Shown piece after piece: positions 16,085 to 24,123 of a stretch of 64,000 bases of DNA (within the stretch, counting starts at the first letter, position 1; the number at the start of each line of letters is the position of its first letter). A model generated the notes under the pieces. That model saw only the letters and a list, made by a program, of their open reading frames with translations. It searched no databases and had not been told where the DNA came from. Source of the stretch: Nocardioides sp. CFH 31398 (lineage in GTDB: Bacteria > Actinomycetota > Actinomycetes > Propionibacteriales > Nocardioidaceae); contig NZ_JAKUHT010000011.1 of assembly GCF_022436705.1 (NCBI RefSeq), positions 124,001 to 188,000 on the forward strand, given 5' to 3'. Made by a program: the position numbers and the translations under genes.

Positions 16085-18520
16085 TTACCGGGTCGTCACA
16101 TTGGACGCCACCACCGCGTAGTCCTGGTCGAGCGATGTGTCGTTGCCCGGTACGCCGTCACCGTTGACGCCGCTGGCGACCACCCGCACGGTGACCGGCC
16201 CGGTGGTGCCCGGCGGCAGGAACACGTTCTCGAGGTTGTTGCGGGGGTCGGCGGCGCCCCCGGTGACCGAGGTGCTGCCGCTGAACACGTTGCCGCGGTA
16301 GGTCAGGCCGCCGGCGATCACCTCCAGGTCGAGGTCGTTCACCCAGGCGTTCCCGGTGGTCGCACCAGGGGCGTCGGTGAAGGCGAGGCTGACGCGGACG
16401 GGCCTTGCGGAGTCCACGATCTCACCGGTCCACGACTCCTGCTCCCCCGCCGCTGTGAACGTGCGGTTGTCGGCCTGGTCCCGCACCACCCGACGCAGCG
16501 ACGACTCGGTGATCCGCGACAGGTTCGGGGCACCCCAGCCCTGCGACGAGCCGGGCAACGTGTCCCCCGCGCCGACGCCGGTGAGGTAGCGCGGGGTGTT
16601 CACCATCAGCGCCTTCAACATCGCCGGGCTGGCGGTCCGTCCCGGGGACAGCACCCGCCCGTAGTACTCCTGGGCCAGGGCCACCGCTCCGGAGATGGCG
16701 GCCGCGGCCTGGCTGGTGCCGCTGGACCAGACGTACCGGGTCTGTCCCCTCGGGTGGTAGCGACTGCCGCGAACCCCGCAGACACCATCGAAGCGGGGGT
16801 CCTGGCTGGCCGGGCCCTGGATGTGGGTGCCGGCGGCCACCACGTCCGGCTTGGTACGCCGGTCACGGGTGGGGCCCGGGGAGGAGAAGTCAGCCATGTC
16901 GGAGGCGTTGTCCGCGTCCCTCACACGACAACTGTCGGGCGTGCCCTCCTCGCGCACGTTCTCGGTCGCACCCACGGTGAGCACGTTCTTCGCGGTGCCG
17001 GGCGAGCTGATGTTGTAGTCCTCCTCCGGATCATCGCCCGAGTTGCCCGCCGAGAAAACGTGCAGCATCTCCTGGAGACCGGGCGTCCGCGCACTGGCGT
17101 CGCGGGTCAGCGCGTCGTAGGCCTGGGCCCGCGCGTTGTACACCCCGGAGCTCTCGCCCCACGAGTTGTTGGTGACGTCGGCGCCGCCCGCGTACGCCTT
17201 CTCCACGACCCCGACCACGGAACCCCCGCAGCCGCCGAGGTCGAAGCCGTCGTCGGGCCGGAAGATCCGGACGCCCGAGAAGCGCCCGTACGGCGAGACC
17301 CCGAGTCCGTACTGATAGCCCGCTCGGTCCTCGTGCGCCGCACCCGTCCTGGCGTTGTAGCCCCCGACGATGCCGGCGACGAGCGTGCCGTGACCTGCCA
17401 CGTCGCGGGCGGTGCCCGCGGTCGTGCAGTTGCCGTTGACGACGAGCCGGTCCGGGCTTCCCGACCGCGGCCCGGCGAAGTCGGGGTGCTTCGGCATGTT
17501 CGAGCCGGTGTCGATCCCGGTGTCGACCACCGCGACCTGGGGATAGCTCGAGGGGGTGGTCGGGAAGCCGCGATTGCGGAGCCACGCGAGGTAGCCCGGC
17601 GCCCTCGGCACGGTCTTCCCCTCGCGGAGTGCGACGTTGCCTGCCAACAGCTGGTTCTGCCGCTCGTCATGCAGCACCGGGGCCTCGTACGGCTCCACGT
17701 TGAAGACTCCTGGCAGGGACGCGATGTCGTCGAGGTCCGACCGCGAGGCCCTGACGGTCACCGACCTGAGTGACCCCACGTCGAAGGCGGGTTCGACCAC
17801 CGTGCGCCCCGCGGTCACGTCCTCGAGCGTGGTGTCGACGCCACGCACGACCTGCACCGTCACGTCGACGGTCCGCTCCCCTCCCTCGCGTGCGAGCGGG
17901 TGGAGGTCAGGGGCGAGGCGGTACGCCGGGTCGTAGGGACCGCTGTACTGCACGTGGAATGAGGAGCCCACCAGGGCGTCCAGCTCCACTGCGGTCCGAG
18001 CGCTCACCCACACGACGTAGGCGTTGGCCGGGAGGTAGCTGACGACTCGGGCCCCTCTCGCCGTCAGGTCCTCGAGCCACTCCGGCGTCACCGGACCGGC
18101 GAACTGGACGAGACGCAGCTGCATGCCGCTGCTGGCCGGCGCCGCCAGGTGGTCCGGCGGCGGTACGTCGCCCGTCGTGTCGAGCGCGCCATCGCGCAGC
18201 CCGATGCTGGTGAGGGCTGCGGGCCGCGCGAGCGACCGGGCCCCGACCGCCTCGCCGGCGTCCTCCACGCGCCACAGGGAGAAGGCGCCGTAGTCGGAGA
18301 TCAGCTCCGCGCCGGAGGCCTCGAGCCGCTCACGACTGCGCTGGTCCTGCGCGTCGACCAGGACGGGGGCCGGTCCACCGGCACTGCGCCCGCTCGCGCT
18401 CGGCCGACCGTCCTGGCTCGTCGGCTCGGCGACCGCGACCGGGGCCGACGCCAGCGCACTCGTCAGGAGGATGCCGATCGGCACCCCGACCCACGCTGCA
18501 TGCCATCGATGGTGTGTCAC
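16085..18520 (-). CDS. Secreted S8 subtilisin-like serine protease
   Basis: 811 residues, GTG start with AGAGGAA upstream. A signal peptide covers about residues 1-31, followed by a long prodomain-like region (to about 300). The subtilase catalytic triad is complete: Asp333 in VAVVDTGID, His377 in GHGTLVAGI and Ser603 in SSGTSQAAAA, with the oxyanion Asn493 in SAGNSGDD. About 150 residues of beta-rich C-terminal domain follow, including TDAPGATTGNAWVNDLDLEV, as in KP-43-type subtilases. It should be exported and act extracellularly on proteins. It stands alone between two unrelated genes. Confidence 0.93.
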   Translation of the reverse strand: MTHHRWHAAWVGVPIGILLTSALASAPVAVAEPTSQDGRPSASGRSAGGPAPVLVDAQDQRSRERLEASGAELISDYGAFSLWRVEDAGEAVGARSLARPAALTSIGLRDGALDTTGDVPPPDHLAAPASSGMQLRLVQFAGPVTPEWLEDLTARGARVVSYLPANAYVVWVSARTAVELDALVGSSFHVQYSGPYDPAYRLAPDLHPLAREGGERTVDVTVQVVRGVDTTLEDVTAGRTVVEPAFDVGSLRSVTVRASRSDLDDIASLPGVFNVEPYEAPVLHDERQNQLLAGNVALREGKTVPRAPGYLAWLRNRGFPTTPSSYPQVAVVDTGIDTGSNMPKHPDFAGPRSGSPDRLVVNGNCTTAGTARDVAGHGTLVAGIVGGYNARTGAAHEDRAGYQYGLGVSPYGRFSGVRIFRPDDGFDLGGCGGSVVGVVEKAYAGGADVTNNSWGESSGVYNARAQAYDALTRDASARTPGLQEMLHVFSAGNSGDDPEEDYNISSPGTAKNVLTVGATENVREEGTPDSCRVRDADNASDMADFSSPGPTRDRRTKPDVVAAGTHIQGPASQDPRFDGVCGVRGSRYHPRGQTRYVWSSGTSQAAAAISGAVALAQEYYGRVLSPGRTASPAMLKALMVNTPRYLTGVGAGDTLPGSSQGWGAPNLSRITESSLRRVVRDQADNRTFTAAGEQESWTGEIVDSARPVRVSLAFTDAPGATTGNAWVNDLDLEVIAGGLTYRGNVFSGSTSVTGGAADPRNNLENVFLPPGTTGPVTVRVVASGVNGDGVPGNDTSLDQDYAVVASNVTTR

Positions 18521-18923
18521 GGGTGTTCCTCTTGGTCGTGGCGGGTCGGCCGAGCGTACGCCGCCGGACGGCTCAGGGGCGTCACCTCTCGCGGGGAATG
18601 TGCGACGTGCTTACGGGTCGAAGCTCGTCCGGGCCGGCGGCACGGGTCTGGCGACGCCGTCCATCGAGCGGGTGCTCGACGTCGGCGACCAGGTGGCGAC
18701 GATCGAGCAACGCCTGGATGGCCGACCCCTGCGCGAGCAGATGGACGACGGGACGCACGTGGTGACGGACGTCGAGGTCTCGTGCGTCCGGGCGGCCCTG
18801 ACCTCGCTTCGACGAGCCACCCGTGCGCGCGATGGCCTCGCTCCCCTCGCGACGGCGTCAGGTCGAGTCGGACGACCCTGTGCCGGCGTCGTGACGCCAC
18901 CGGCCCGAGGACACAATGCGCGC
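18521..18923. other. 403-bp gap upstream of the secreted paralogue
   Basis: Between the divergent subtilase and the secreted protein. It contains the Shine-Dalgarno of the subtilase at its left edge and a coding-like stretch at 18612-18839; otherwise I see nothing recognisable. Confidence 0.4.
18612..18839 (+). pseudogene. Possible phosphotransferase-like gene fragment
   Basis: The plus-strand frame reads about 75 protein-like residues, with PSIERVLDVGDQVATIEQRL and DGRPLREQMDDG. That resembles the N-lobe of aminoglycoside phosphotransferase-type kinases (pattern l-e-r-l-x-G-x-x-L), but nothing of the catalytic lobe follows. No start or stop bounds it. Its composition differs from the arginine-rich shadow frames. 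Tentative. Confidence 0.25.
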
Positions 18924-19499
18924 ATGCGTCCCCGCCTCGTCGTGCTGCTGATGTCCACCGCCCTGGCGACCTGGGGCCTGGTCTCCCCCGCCGCGGCCGA
19001 GGTCGAGGTGCACGACGACCCGCGCGGCGACGTCGTCCGCGTGCAGCGGGGCGCGGTGGCCTCGGCCGACGTCCTGCGGCTGCGTGGTGAGCACGCCGGG
19101 TCCTCGCTGACGGTGGCGATGGACCTCGTCGACCTCACCGACCGGGAGATGTTCATCGCCCTGCAGGTGCGGAGCCCCACCGGCGCCGACTACACCGTCG
19201 AGGTGGGTCGCGACGAGGACGGCGAGAAGACCCTTTTGATGGCGAGGAGCACCCGACGCGGCACGACCGGCGTCGACTGTCGCGGTCTGGCCGGCCGGTT
19301 CTTCGCCCGGCAGGACCGCGTCGTCGTCACCGTGCCCCGGAGCTGCCTGAAGAGGCCCCGCTGGGTGCGGTTCGGAGCACTGGCCGCGGCCTCCTCCTCC
19401 GGTCCCAGCCGCATCTACGCCGACGACGCGCGCCGGGACGGTGGACGCTTCCGTGACGACCGCCCGGTCCTGGGTCAACGACGCCTCCACCATGGGTGA
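18924..19499 (+). CDS. Small secreted protein, paralogue of 10456-11034
   Basis: 191 residues from the ATG at 18924, with a signal peptide ending near PAAAE. It aligns along its whole length with the protein at 10456: mature start EVEVHDDPRGD, SADVLRLRGEHAG, VDLTD, SPTGADYTVEVGRDEDG, cysteines in VDCRGLAGRFF and VPRSCLKRPRWVRFGALAA, and YADDARRDGG near the end. The six bases before each ATG are also similar (GCGCCC / GCGCGC). Function unknown. The conserved lysine/arginine-tryptophan block around the second cysteine is the best-conserved part. Confidence 0.78.
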   Translation: MRPRLVVLLMSTALATWGLVSPAAAEVEVHDDPRGDVVRVQRGAVASADVLRLRGEHAGSSLTVAMDLVDLTDREMFIALQVRSPTGADYTVEVGRDEDGEKTLLMARSTRRGTTGVDCRGLAGRFFARQDRVVVTVPRSCLKRPRWVRFGALAAASSSGPSRIYADDARRDGGRFRDDRPVLGQRRLHHG

Positions 19500-19526
19500 C
19501 CCGCGACCGGTACCGGTCCTCCCCCG

Positions 19527-20702
19527 TTGACCGGGGCGCCGTCGACGGCACTGCTGCTGCGGGCGACCACCGCGGTCAGCACGTTCGACCGGTACGTCAT
19601 GCCGCCGATGCTGGTGGCGATCGCCGCGGACCTCGGCGTCCCGCTGTCGTCGGTCGTCCTCGCCGTGAGCGCGTACTTCCTCGCCTACGGCCTGTGCCAG
19701 CCCCTGTGGGGGTTCGTCTCCGACCGCCTCGGCCGCGTGGTCACGATGCGGGGCACGCTGCTGCTCGCCGGCGTCCTGACCATCGCGTCGTCGGCGAGCC
19801 CCGACGTCCTCGTGCTCGCCTGCCTGCGGGGCGCGGCCGGCGGGTTCTTCGGGGCCGCCTACCCCTCGACCCTCGTCTACGTCGGCGACACCGTGCCGAC
19901 GCGCACGCGCCAGCGCTCCATCACCGGTCTGATGGTCGGCGTCGCCGTGGGCACCGGGCTCGCCTCGGCGAGCGGCGGCGTCCTCGCCGACCACCTGACC
20001 TGGCGCGCCGCGTTCGTCGTCACCGGGACCCTCGCCCTCCTCCTCAGCTGGCAGCTCCGCCGCCTCCCCGAGCCCGACGGGTCAGAGCGGCCGGGAGCCC
20101 TCGCCTCCGTGGCCATCGTCGCGCGCACCCCCACCGCCCTGGCCGTGCTGCTGTTCGCCCTGCTCGAGGGCGCGGTCCTCCTCGGCGCGCTGACGCTGCT
20201 GCCGACCGCGGTCGAGGCCGGGGGCGCCAGCGCCAGCGTGGCCGGCCTCGTGACCGGCGCGTACGGCGTCGCCGTCCTGGTCGGCTCGCAGCTCTTCGGG
20301 CGCTTGTCAGCGACCTGGTCCCCCGTCCGCCTGGTCGCCCTCGGCGGCTCCGCCGCGGTGCTCGCGAGCGTCCTGCCGACGGTCTCGGTCGCGCCGGCGG
20401 TCGGGCTCCTCGTCGCCGCGCTGCTCGGCCTCGCCTGGTCCTCGATGCACTCGACGCTGCAGACCTGGGCGACCCAGGTGGTCGTCACGGCGCGAGCGAC
20501 GATGGTCTCGTTCTTCGCGGGCGCCCTCTTCGTGGGCAACGCCGCGGGGGCCGCGCTGGTGGGCCCCTGGGCGGACGCCGGCGCGTTCGCCGGCATCTAC
20601 CTGGGCTACGCCGTCGTCGCGGCGCCGCTGGTCGTCGGCATCGCCGTCGTCCGGGCGCGGTGGCGCGAGCGACCTGCCGTGGGACCTCCGGGACCCGTCT
20701 GA
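19527..20702 (+). CDS. MFS transporter
   Basis: 391-residue permease, TTG start at 19527. About twelve hydrophobic helices are visible. The loop GFVSDRLGRVVTMRG is the TM2-TM3 MFS signature, and the early STFDRYVMPPMLVAIAADLG matches drug:H+ antiporter-type transporters of the CynX/Bcr-like kind. It follows the secreted protein by 27 bp. The substrate cannot be deduced. Confidence 0.88.
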   Translation: MTGAPSTALLLRATTAVSTFDRYVMPPMLVAIAADLGVPLSSVVLAVSAYFLAYGLCQPLWGFVSDRLGRVVTMRGTLLLAGVLTIASSASPDVLVLACLRGAAGGFFGAAYPSTLVYVGDTVPTRTRQRSITGLMVGVAVGTGLASASGGVLADHLTWRAAFVVTGTLALLLSWQLRRLPEPDGSERPGALASVAIVARTPTALAVLLFALLEGAVLLGALTLLPTAVEAGGASASVAGLVTGAYGVAVLVGSQLFGRLSATWSPVRLVALGGSAAVLASVLPTVSVAPAVGLLVAALLGLAWSSMHSTLQTWATQVVVTARATMVSFFAGALFVGNAAGAALVGPWADAGAFAGIYLGYAVVAAPLVVGIAVVRARWRERPAVGPPGPV

Positions 20703-20703
20703 C

Positions 20704-21366
20704 TCAGCCCGCGTCCGCCGTCCCCAGGGGCCCGAGGTGCTCCTCGACGAGGTCGCGCAGCTCGTCCGGCGAGTCGATCTCGACGGCCTGCCGGTGAGCC
20801 ACCCGGCCGTCGTCGTCGAGCAGCACCAGGAACGGGACGTCGAGACGGCCGCTGAACGGACCGACACCGCGGATCGAGCCGCCCGGGTCCGCCAGCTGCG
20901 GGTACGTCGCCCCGGAGTCCTCCAGCTCCGACATGACCAGGTCCGGCTGCACGTCCTGGACGTCGATGCCGAGGATCGGGACCTCCTCACCGAACCGGTC
21001 GTGGAAGGCCGCGAGGTGAGGCATCTCCTCGCGGCACGGCGGGCACCAGGCGCCCCAGACGCTGACGACCAGGGGGCCTCGGAGCCGGCTGAGGTCCACC
21101 GAGGGTCCGCCACCGAAGCACTCCAGGGTCAGCGCGGGCAGGTCGCTCTCCCCCGGCGGGTCGTCGGTCGCCGGGCAGTCGTCGATCCCCGCGGACCTCT
21201 TCGCCGCGCGCAGCCCGGGGGTGTCCACGTCGACGTCGGGCGGGCCGAGGACCGGGAGCGACCAGCCGCCACCGCCGTCCTCGCCCGAGCAGGCGGTGAG
21301 CAGGCCGGTGATCGTCACGAGCACGGCGAGGGTGCCGGCGCACCGCCGTCCGGGCCGACGTCTCAC
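20704..21366 (-). CDS. TlpA-type thioredoxin lipoprotein
   Basis: 220 residues. The lipobox GLLTAC places the lipidated cysteine at residue 26, so the protein is tethered outside the membrane. The redox motif WGAWCPPCREEM (Cys108, Cys111) and the following FHDRFGEEVPILGID strand match TlpA/ResA-like thiol-disulfide oxidoreductases. These act in disulfide reduction, for example during cytochrome c or cell-wall protein maturation. Two extra cysteines (Cys64 and Cys83) lie before the thioredoxin core. GTG start; convergent with the MFS gene (1 bp apart). Confidence 0.9.
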   Translation of the reverse strand: MRRRPGRRCAGTLAVLVTITGLLTACSGEDGGGGWSLPVLGPPDVDVDTPGLRAAKRSAGIDDCPATDDPPGESDLPALTLECFGGGPSVDLSRLRGPLVVSVWGAWCPPCREEMPHLAAFHDRFGEEVPILGIDVQDVQPDLVMSELEDSGATYPQLADPGGSIRGVGPFSGRLDVPFLVLLDDDGRVAHRQAVEIDSPDELRDLVEEHLGPLGTADAG

Positions 21367-21458
21367 CGGGCGGTCCCCCGTCGTGTCCCCATGGCCGGAT
21401 CGTAGGCGGGCAGAACTCGATTCGGGGATGCTCGTGGACCGGGGTCGTCCGCGGTCCG

Positions 21459-21869
21459 TCAGCGGTGGGACGGGGGCGTCGAGCGGTCCGTCCAGCGACG
21501 GGACAGCTCCGGCCCGAAGACGACGCGGACCGACAAGCCCGCCAGCTCCTCCGGGCCGACGTGGACGCCGTGACCGGCCAGGACCCGCGACAGGTGCGAC
21601 CAGTGCGCGGACGCCTCGTCCTCCGGGCTGCGGTCGTCGTCGGGCTCGTCGGGACCGGTCACCATCCGCGCGAGGTCCGCCACCTCCTGCGCCGTCGTCG
21701 ACGCCAGCGACGCGGCGGGCCCGCTCGCCCCCCAGCCGCGGTCGGTCAGCAGGTCGTGCTCGGTCCCGGACTCCGTCACCGCGACGAGCCGGGCCGCGAA
21801 GAACTGCTCGGTCGGTGCGCTCGGCACCTCCTGCTCGACGTGGACGACGAGATGACTGACGCGCGTCAC
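21459..21869 (-). CDS. Hypothetical 136-residue protein
   Basis: Starts at GTG 21869, overlapping the stop of the 41-codon frame before it (GTGA). It reads THLVVHVEQEV-type beta strands near the N-terminus (SHLVVHVEQEV), then an acidic middle (GPDEPDDDRSPEDEASAHW) and a C-terminal GLSVRVVFGPELSRRW. No family recognised. The translational coupling to the acetyltransferase gene at 21988 suggests a joint role. Confidence 0.55.
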   Translation of the reverse strand: MTRVSHLVVHVEQEVPSAPTEQFFAARLVAVTESGTEHDLLTDRGWGASGPAASLASTTAQEVADLARMVTGPDEPDDDRSPEDEASAHWSHLSRVLAGHGVHVGPEELAGLSVRVVFGPELSRRWTDRSTPPSHR

Positions 21870-21991
21870 GTGGCCCCCTCTCCCGCTGCCGCCCGGAGGC
21901 AGGATGCCACGCTGCGCCGCGGACCCACCTCGACGTCGGTCAGGTGGAGCGACCCGGACCAGTTCCCCGGCTCGTCGAGCAGCACCGTCAC
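21866..21991 (-). CDS. Possible 41-residue coupled reading frame
   Basis: GTG at 21991 overlaps the acetyltransferase stop (GTGA) and its own TGA overlaps the next GTG start. The peptide begins TVLLDEPGNWSGSLHLTDVE and has ordinary composition. Both overlaps are of the kind seen at real operon junctions here. Too short to classify; it could also be the remnant of a longer domain. Confidence 0.45.
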   Translation of the reverse strand: MTVLLDEPGNWSGSLHLTDVEVGPRRSVASCLRAAAGEGAT

Positions 21992-22488
21992 GGCCGCTCC
22001 CCCGGCCCAAGGTCGAGGTCGAGGCACATGAACACGCTCGACGGGTCCTCGGCGTACGACCCGAAGGGTCCCCTCTCGACGAACCCGTGCGCGGCGTAGA
22101 GGCGCCGGGCGGGAGCGAAGAAGGCCTGGGCACCGGTCTCGAGCACGAGGCGCCCGAGACCCCGGCGTCGTCCCTCGGCGACGAGATGACGCAGGACCGC
22201 CGTCCCGACACCCCGTCCCCTGGCGTCCGCGGTGGTGCGCATCGCCTTGACCTCGGCCGCCCCGGGGTCCGCGGCGACCGGTTGCAGCGCACCGCAGCCG
22301 ACCACGTGGCCGTCGAGGCGGGCGACCCACACCGAGGTCCCCGGGGCGAACATCGCCTCGTGGTCGAGCGCGTGGCGGCTCCGGGGGTCAGGGGTCGTCG
22401 CGACCATGTCCTGCAGGTGCGCCTCGACCAGCGCCCGCAGGGACGGGTCGGCCGGGTCGGCCGGAGCGACGACGAGGTGCTCGCTCAT
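21988..22488 (-). CDS. GNAT family N-acetyltransferase
   Basis: 166 residues from the ATG at 22488. The acetyl-CoA binding region is clear: EVKAMRTTADARGRGVGTAVLRHLV, with the R-G-x-G-V-G loop, then LVLETGAQAFFAPARRLYAAHGFVERGPF, a standard GNAT C-terminal half. It belongs to the PhnO/YtmI-like small acetyltransferases; the acceptor is unknown. Divergent from the gene at 22510, with only 21 bp between starts. Confidence 0.88.
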   Translation of the reverse strand: MSEHLVVAPADPADPSLRALVEAHLQDMVATTPDPRSRHALDHEAMFAPGTSVWVARLDGHVVGCGALQPVAADPGAAEVKAMRTTADARGRGVGTAVLRHLVAEGRRRGLGRLVLETGAQAFFAPARRLYAAHGFVERGPFGSYAEDPSSVFMCLDLDLGPGERP

Positions 22489-22493
22489 CGGCG

Positions 22494-22499
22494 TACTGT
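22494..22499 (+). promoter_or_regulatory. -10-like box TACTGT, 10 nt before the start at 22510
   Basis: TACTGT lies in the 21-bp divergent spacer. It probably drives the gene at 22510 with a very short or absent leader. Confidence 0.4.
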
Positions 22500-22509
22500 C
22501 CCACGCGCC

Positions 22510-22812
22510 ATGACCGAGCGCCCGGAGATCGTCTGCCTGTGCGGCTCGCTGCGCTTCGCCGAGGAGCTCCGAGCCGTCGCGCGCGACCTCACCCTCGCGG
22601 GCGCGATCGTCCTCGCCCCGGTCGACCTCGGGGCGCCCGAGCCGACCGACGAGCAGCGCCGGACGCTCTCCGAGCTCCACCTGCGCCGCATCGACCTCGC
22701 CGACCGCGTCCTGGTCGTGAACCCCGGCGGGTACGTCGGCGACGCCGTGGCGCGGGAGGTCGCCCACGCTCGCTCGACGGGCACCCCGGTCACCTTCACC
22801 GACGCGTCGTAG
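22510..22812 (+). CDS. Nucleoside 2-deoxyribosyltransferase-like protein
   Basis: 100 residues beginning with IVCLCGSLRFAEELRAVA, the Gly-Ser/Thr nucleotide-sugar loop of the nucleoside 2-deoxyribosyltransferase-like fold, then LSELHLRRIDLADRVLVVNPGGYVGDAVAREVAHA with the NP-x-G-Y-V-G segment. This compact family is related to LOG and deoxyribosyltransferases and is thought to act on nucleotides, but its reaction is not established. Confidence 0.75.
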   Translation: MTERPEIVCLCGSLRFAEELRAVARDLTLAGAIVLAPVDLGAPEPTDEQRRTLSELHLRRIDLADRVLVVNPGGYVGDAVAREVAHARSTGTPVTFTDAS

Positions 22813-22876
22813 CGATCACCCGTCGTCACGACGAGAATGCCGACGTGCCCCACACCCGTGCCCGGACGCGCTGCCC

Positions 22877-23038
22877 GTGAGACGGGCGCTGCTGACCGGT
22901 GTCGCGGCCTACGTCGCCCTGTGCGTGGTCGTGGTGGGCTGGAGCCTCCTCGGCCAGGTGCGGGCGGTCACGCAGGACGGTCCCACCGAGGACGGCGTCG
23001 GTCGCGTCGTCATCTCCACCCCGTCGCCGAGCGGCTAG
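22877..23038 (+). CDS. Small single-pass membrane protein (53 residues)
   Basis: GTG start; a single hydrophobic segment of about 20 residues near the N-terminus (TGVAAYVALCVVVVGWSLLG) after two arginines, then a polar tail. The stop TAG overlaps the minus-strand stop of the GrpB gene (CTAG). Composition and membrane segment support a real small protein; no family is known. Confidence 0.5.
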   Translation: MRRALLTGVAAYVALCVVVVGWSLLGQVRAVTQDGPTEDGVGRVVISTPSPSG

Positions 23039-23622
23039 CCGTCCGCTGCGCGGGTCCGCGCGCGTGTCTTGATCTCGTCGATGACCGCGGTCTTCGCGTC
23101 GGCGTAGGCGTTCATGTCCGCCCACTCCCCCGCGAGCAGCTCGCGCTTCGTCCGCTCGTACAGCGCCCGGTCCTCCAAGTCGCGGCGCAGGTGGTCGCGC
23201 AGCAGCGTGTAGTCCGGGACCTCCGGGGCGCCCACCTCCCGGACGTGCACGTGGACGTCGAGCTCCGGTGTGCGCACCATCCGGTGGCCCGGCTCGCGCA
23301 CCCGCAGCACGTAGCCGGCCCCGAGCAGGGGGTCGAGGTAGTCCTCCTCGGCCGTGACGTCCTCGACGAGGACGAGCACGTCGACGATCGGCTTCGCCGC
23401 GAGGCCCGGCACCGAGGTCGACCCGATGTGCTGGACGTCGACCGCGACGCGCCCCAGGGCGTCCCGGATGCGGCGCTCATGGACGGCGTACTGCGCGGGC
23501 CAGGTCTCATCCGGCTCCACGAGGTACAGGTCCCGCCGCTCGACGCCGCCGACCAGCTCGACCCGGGTCACGTCGGCCCGACGGCGCCCCGTCGTCGGTC
23601 GCGGCTGGTCAGGCTCGGACAT
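23035..23622 (-). CDS. GrpB family protein (second copy)
   Basis: 195 residues from the ATG at 23622, fixed by a TAGCGT box 8 nt upstream. Core motifs: EPDETWPAQYAVHERR, VQHIGSTSVPGLAAKPIVDVLVLVED and HVHVREVGAPEVPDYTLLRDHLR. Compared with the copy at 11044 it has an extra 25-residue N-terminal region. The family has a nucleotidyltransferase-like fold with no firm function. Confidence 0.85.
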   Translation of the reverse strand: MSEPDQPRPTTGRRRADVTRVELVGGVERRDLYLVEPDETWPAQYAVHERRIRDALGRVAVDVQHIGSTSVPGLAAKPIVDVLVLVEDVTAEEDYLDPLLGAGYVLRVREPGHRMVRTPELDVHVHVREVGAPEVPDYTLLRDHLRRDLEDRALYERTKRELLAGEWADMNAYADAKTAVIDEIKTRARTRAADG

Positions 23623-23630
23623 CCCGACGG

Positions 23631-23636
23631 ACGCTA
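23631..23636 (-). promoter_or_regulatory. -10-like box TAGCGT, 8 nt before the start at 23622
   Basis: Minus-strand TAGCGT before the GrpB start, in the leaderless arrangement. Confidence 0.45.
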
Positions 23637-23647
23637 CCGCCCGCACC

Positions 23648-23683
23648 GGGCCGACCGGGCCGACCGGGCCGACCGGGCCGACC
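23648..23683. repeat. Four tandem copies of GGGCCGACC
   Basis: Four exact 9-bp units between the divergent GrpB and DUF2834-type genes. Being a multiple of three it reads as a Gly-Pro-Val repeat on the minus strand, but lies upstream of the chosen GrpB start. It is likely a slippage-prone microsatellite. Confidence 0.8.
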
Positions 23684-23733
23684 GGCACGTCCTGGCGCTC
23701 CGCGCCCGCGGGGCCGATGGGTACCGATCGCCC

Positions 23734-24123
23734 GTGAACGCCTCGCGCTGGTCCCTCGTCCGCCAGGTGACGTACGGCGTCCTCGCGGTCCTCGGGGTCG
23801 TCGGGACGGTCCCCCAGAACCTCATGCACCAGGGCAGCGCCTGGAGCTTCGTCACCGACGCGACGAGCACGCCCGCCGGACGCTCGCTGAGCACCGACCT
23901 CGCGGTGCTCGCCGCGGCCTGTGTCGTGCTGGTGCTGGCCGAGTCACGGCGGCTCGGCATCCGGTGGCCGGTGCTCTACCTCGTCCTGTGCGGTGTGGTG
24001 GCCGCCGCGTTCGCGATCCCGCTGTTCCTCCTCGTCCGCGAGCGGACCCTGGAGCGGCGCCGTCGGGCGGACGCGGTCGGGGCTCGCGCACTGTCGGCGG
24101 ACGCGGGCAGGGTGGGGCCATGA
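23734..24123 (+). CDS. DUF2834-like membrane protein
   Basis: 129 residues, GTG start. Three to four hydrophobic helices: QVTYGVLAVLGVVGTVPQN, LAVLAAACVVLVLAE and PVLYLVLCGVVAAAFAIPLFLL followed by a basic tail. The layout resembles the DUF2834 family of small membrane proteins, of unknown function. Its stop overlaps the next ATG (ATGA), so it is coupled to the DinB gene. Confidence 0.6.
   Translation: MNASRWSLVRQVTYGVLAVLGVVGTVPQNLMHQGSAWSFVTDATSTPAGRSLSTDLAVLAAACVVLVLAESRRLGIRWPVLYLVLCGVVAAAFAIPLFLLVRERTLERRRRADAVGARALSADAGRVGP

Noticed and set aside
23648..23683. CRISPR-like repeat
   Set aside because: Units are only 9 bp with no spacers and no cas genes in the window.
23623..23829. Gly-Pro-Val repeat protein extension of the GrpB gene
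   Set aside because: Arises from the 9-bp tandem repeat; the leaderless-type box and family alignment place the start at 23622.
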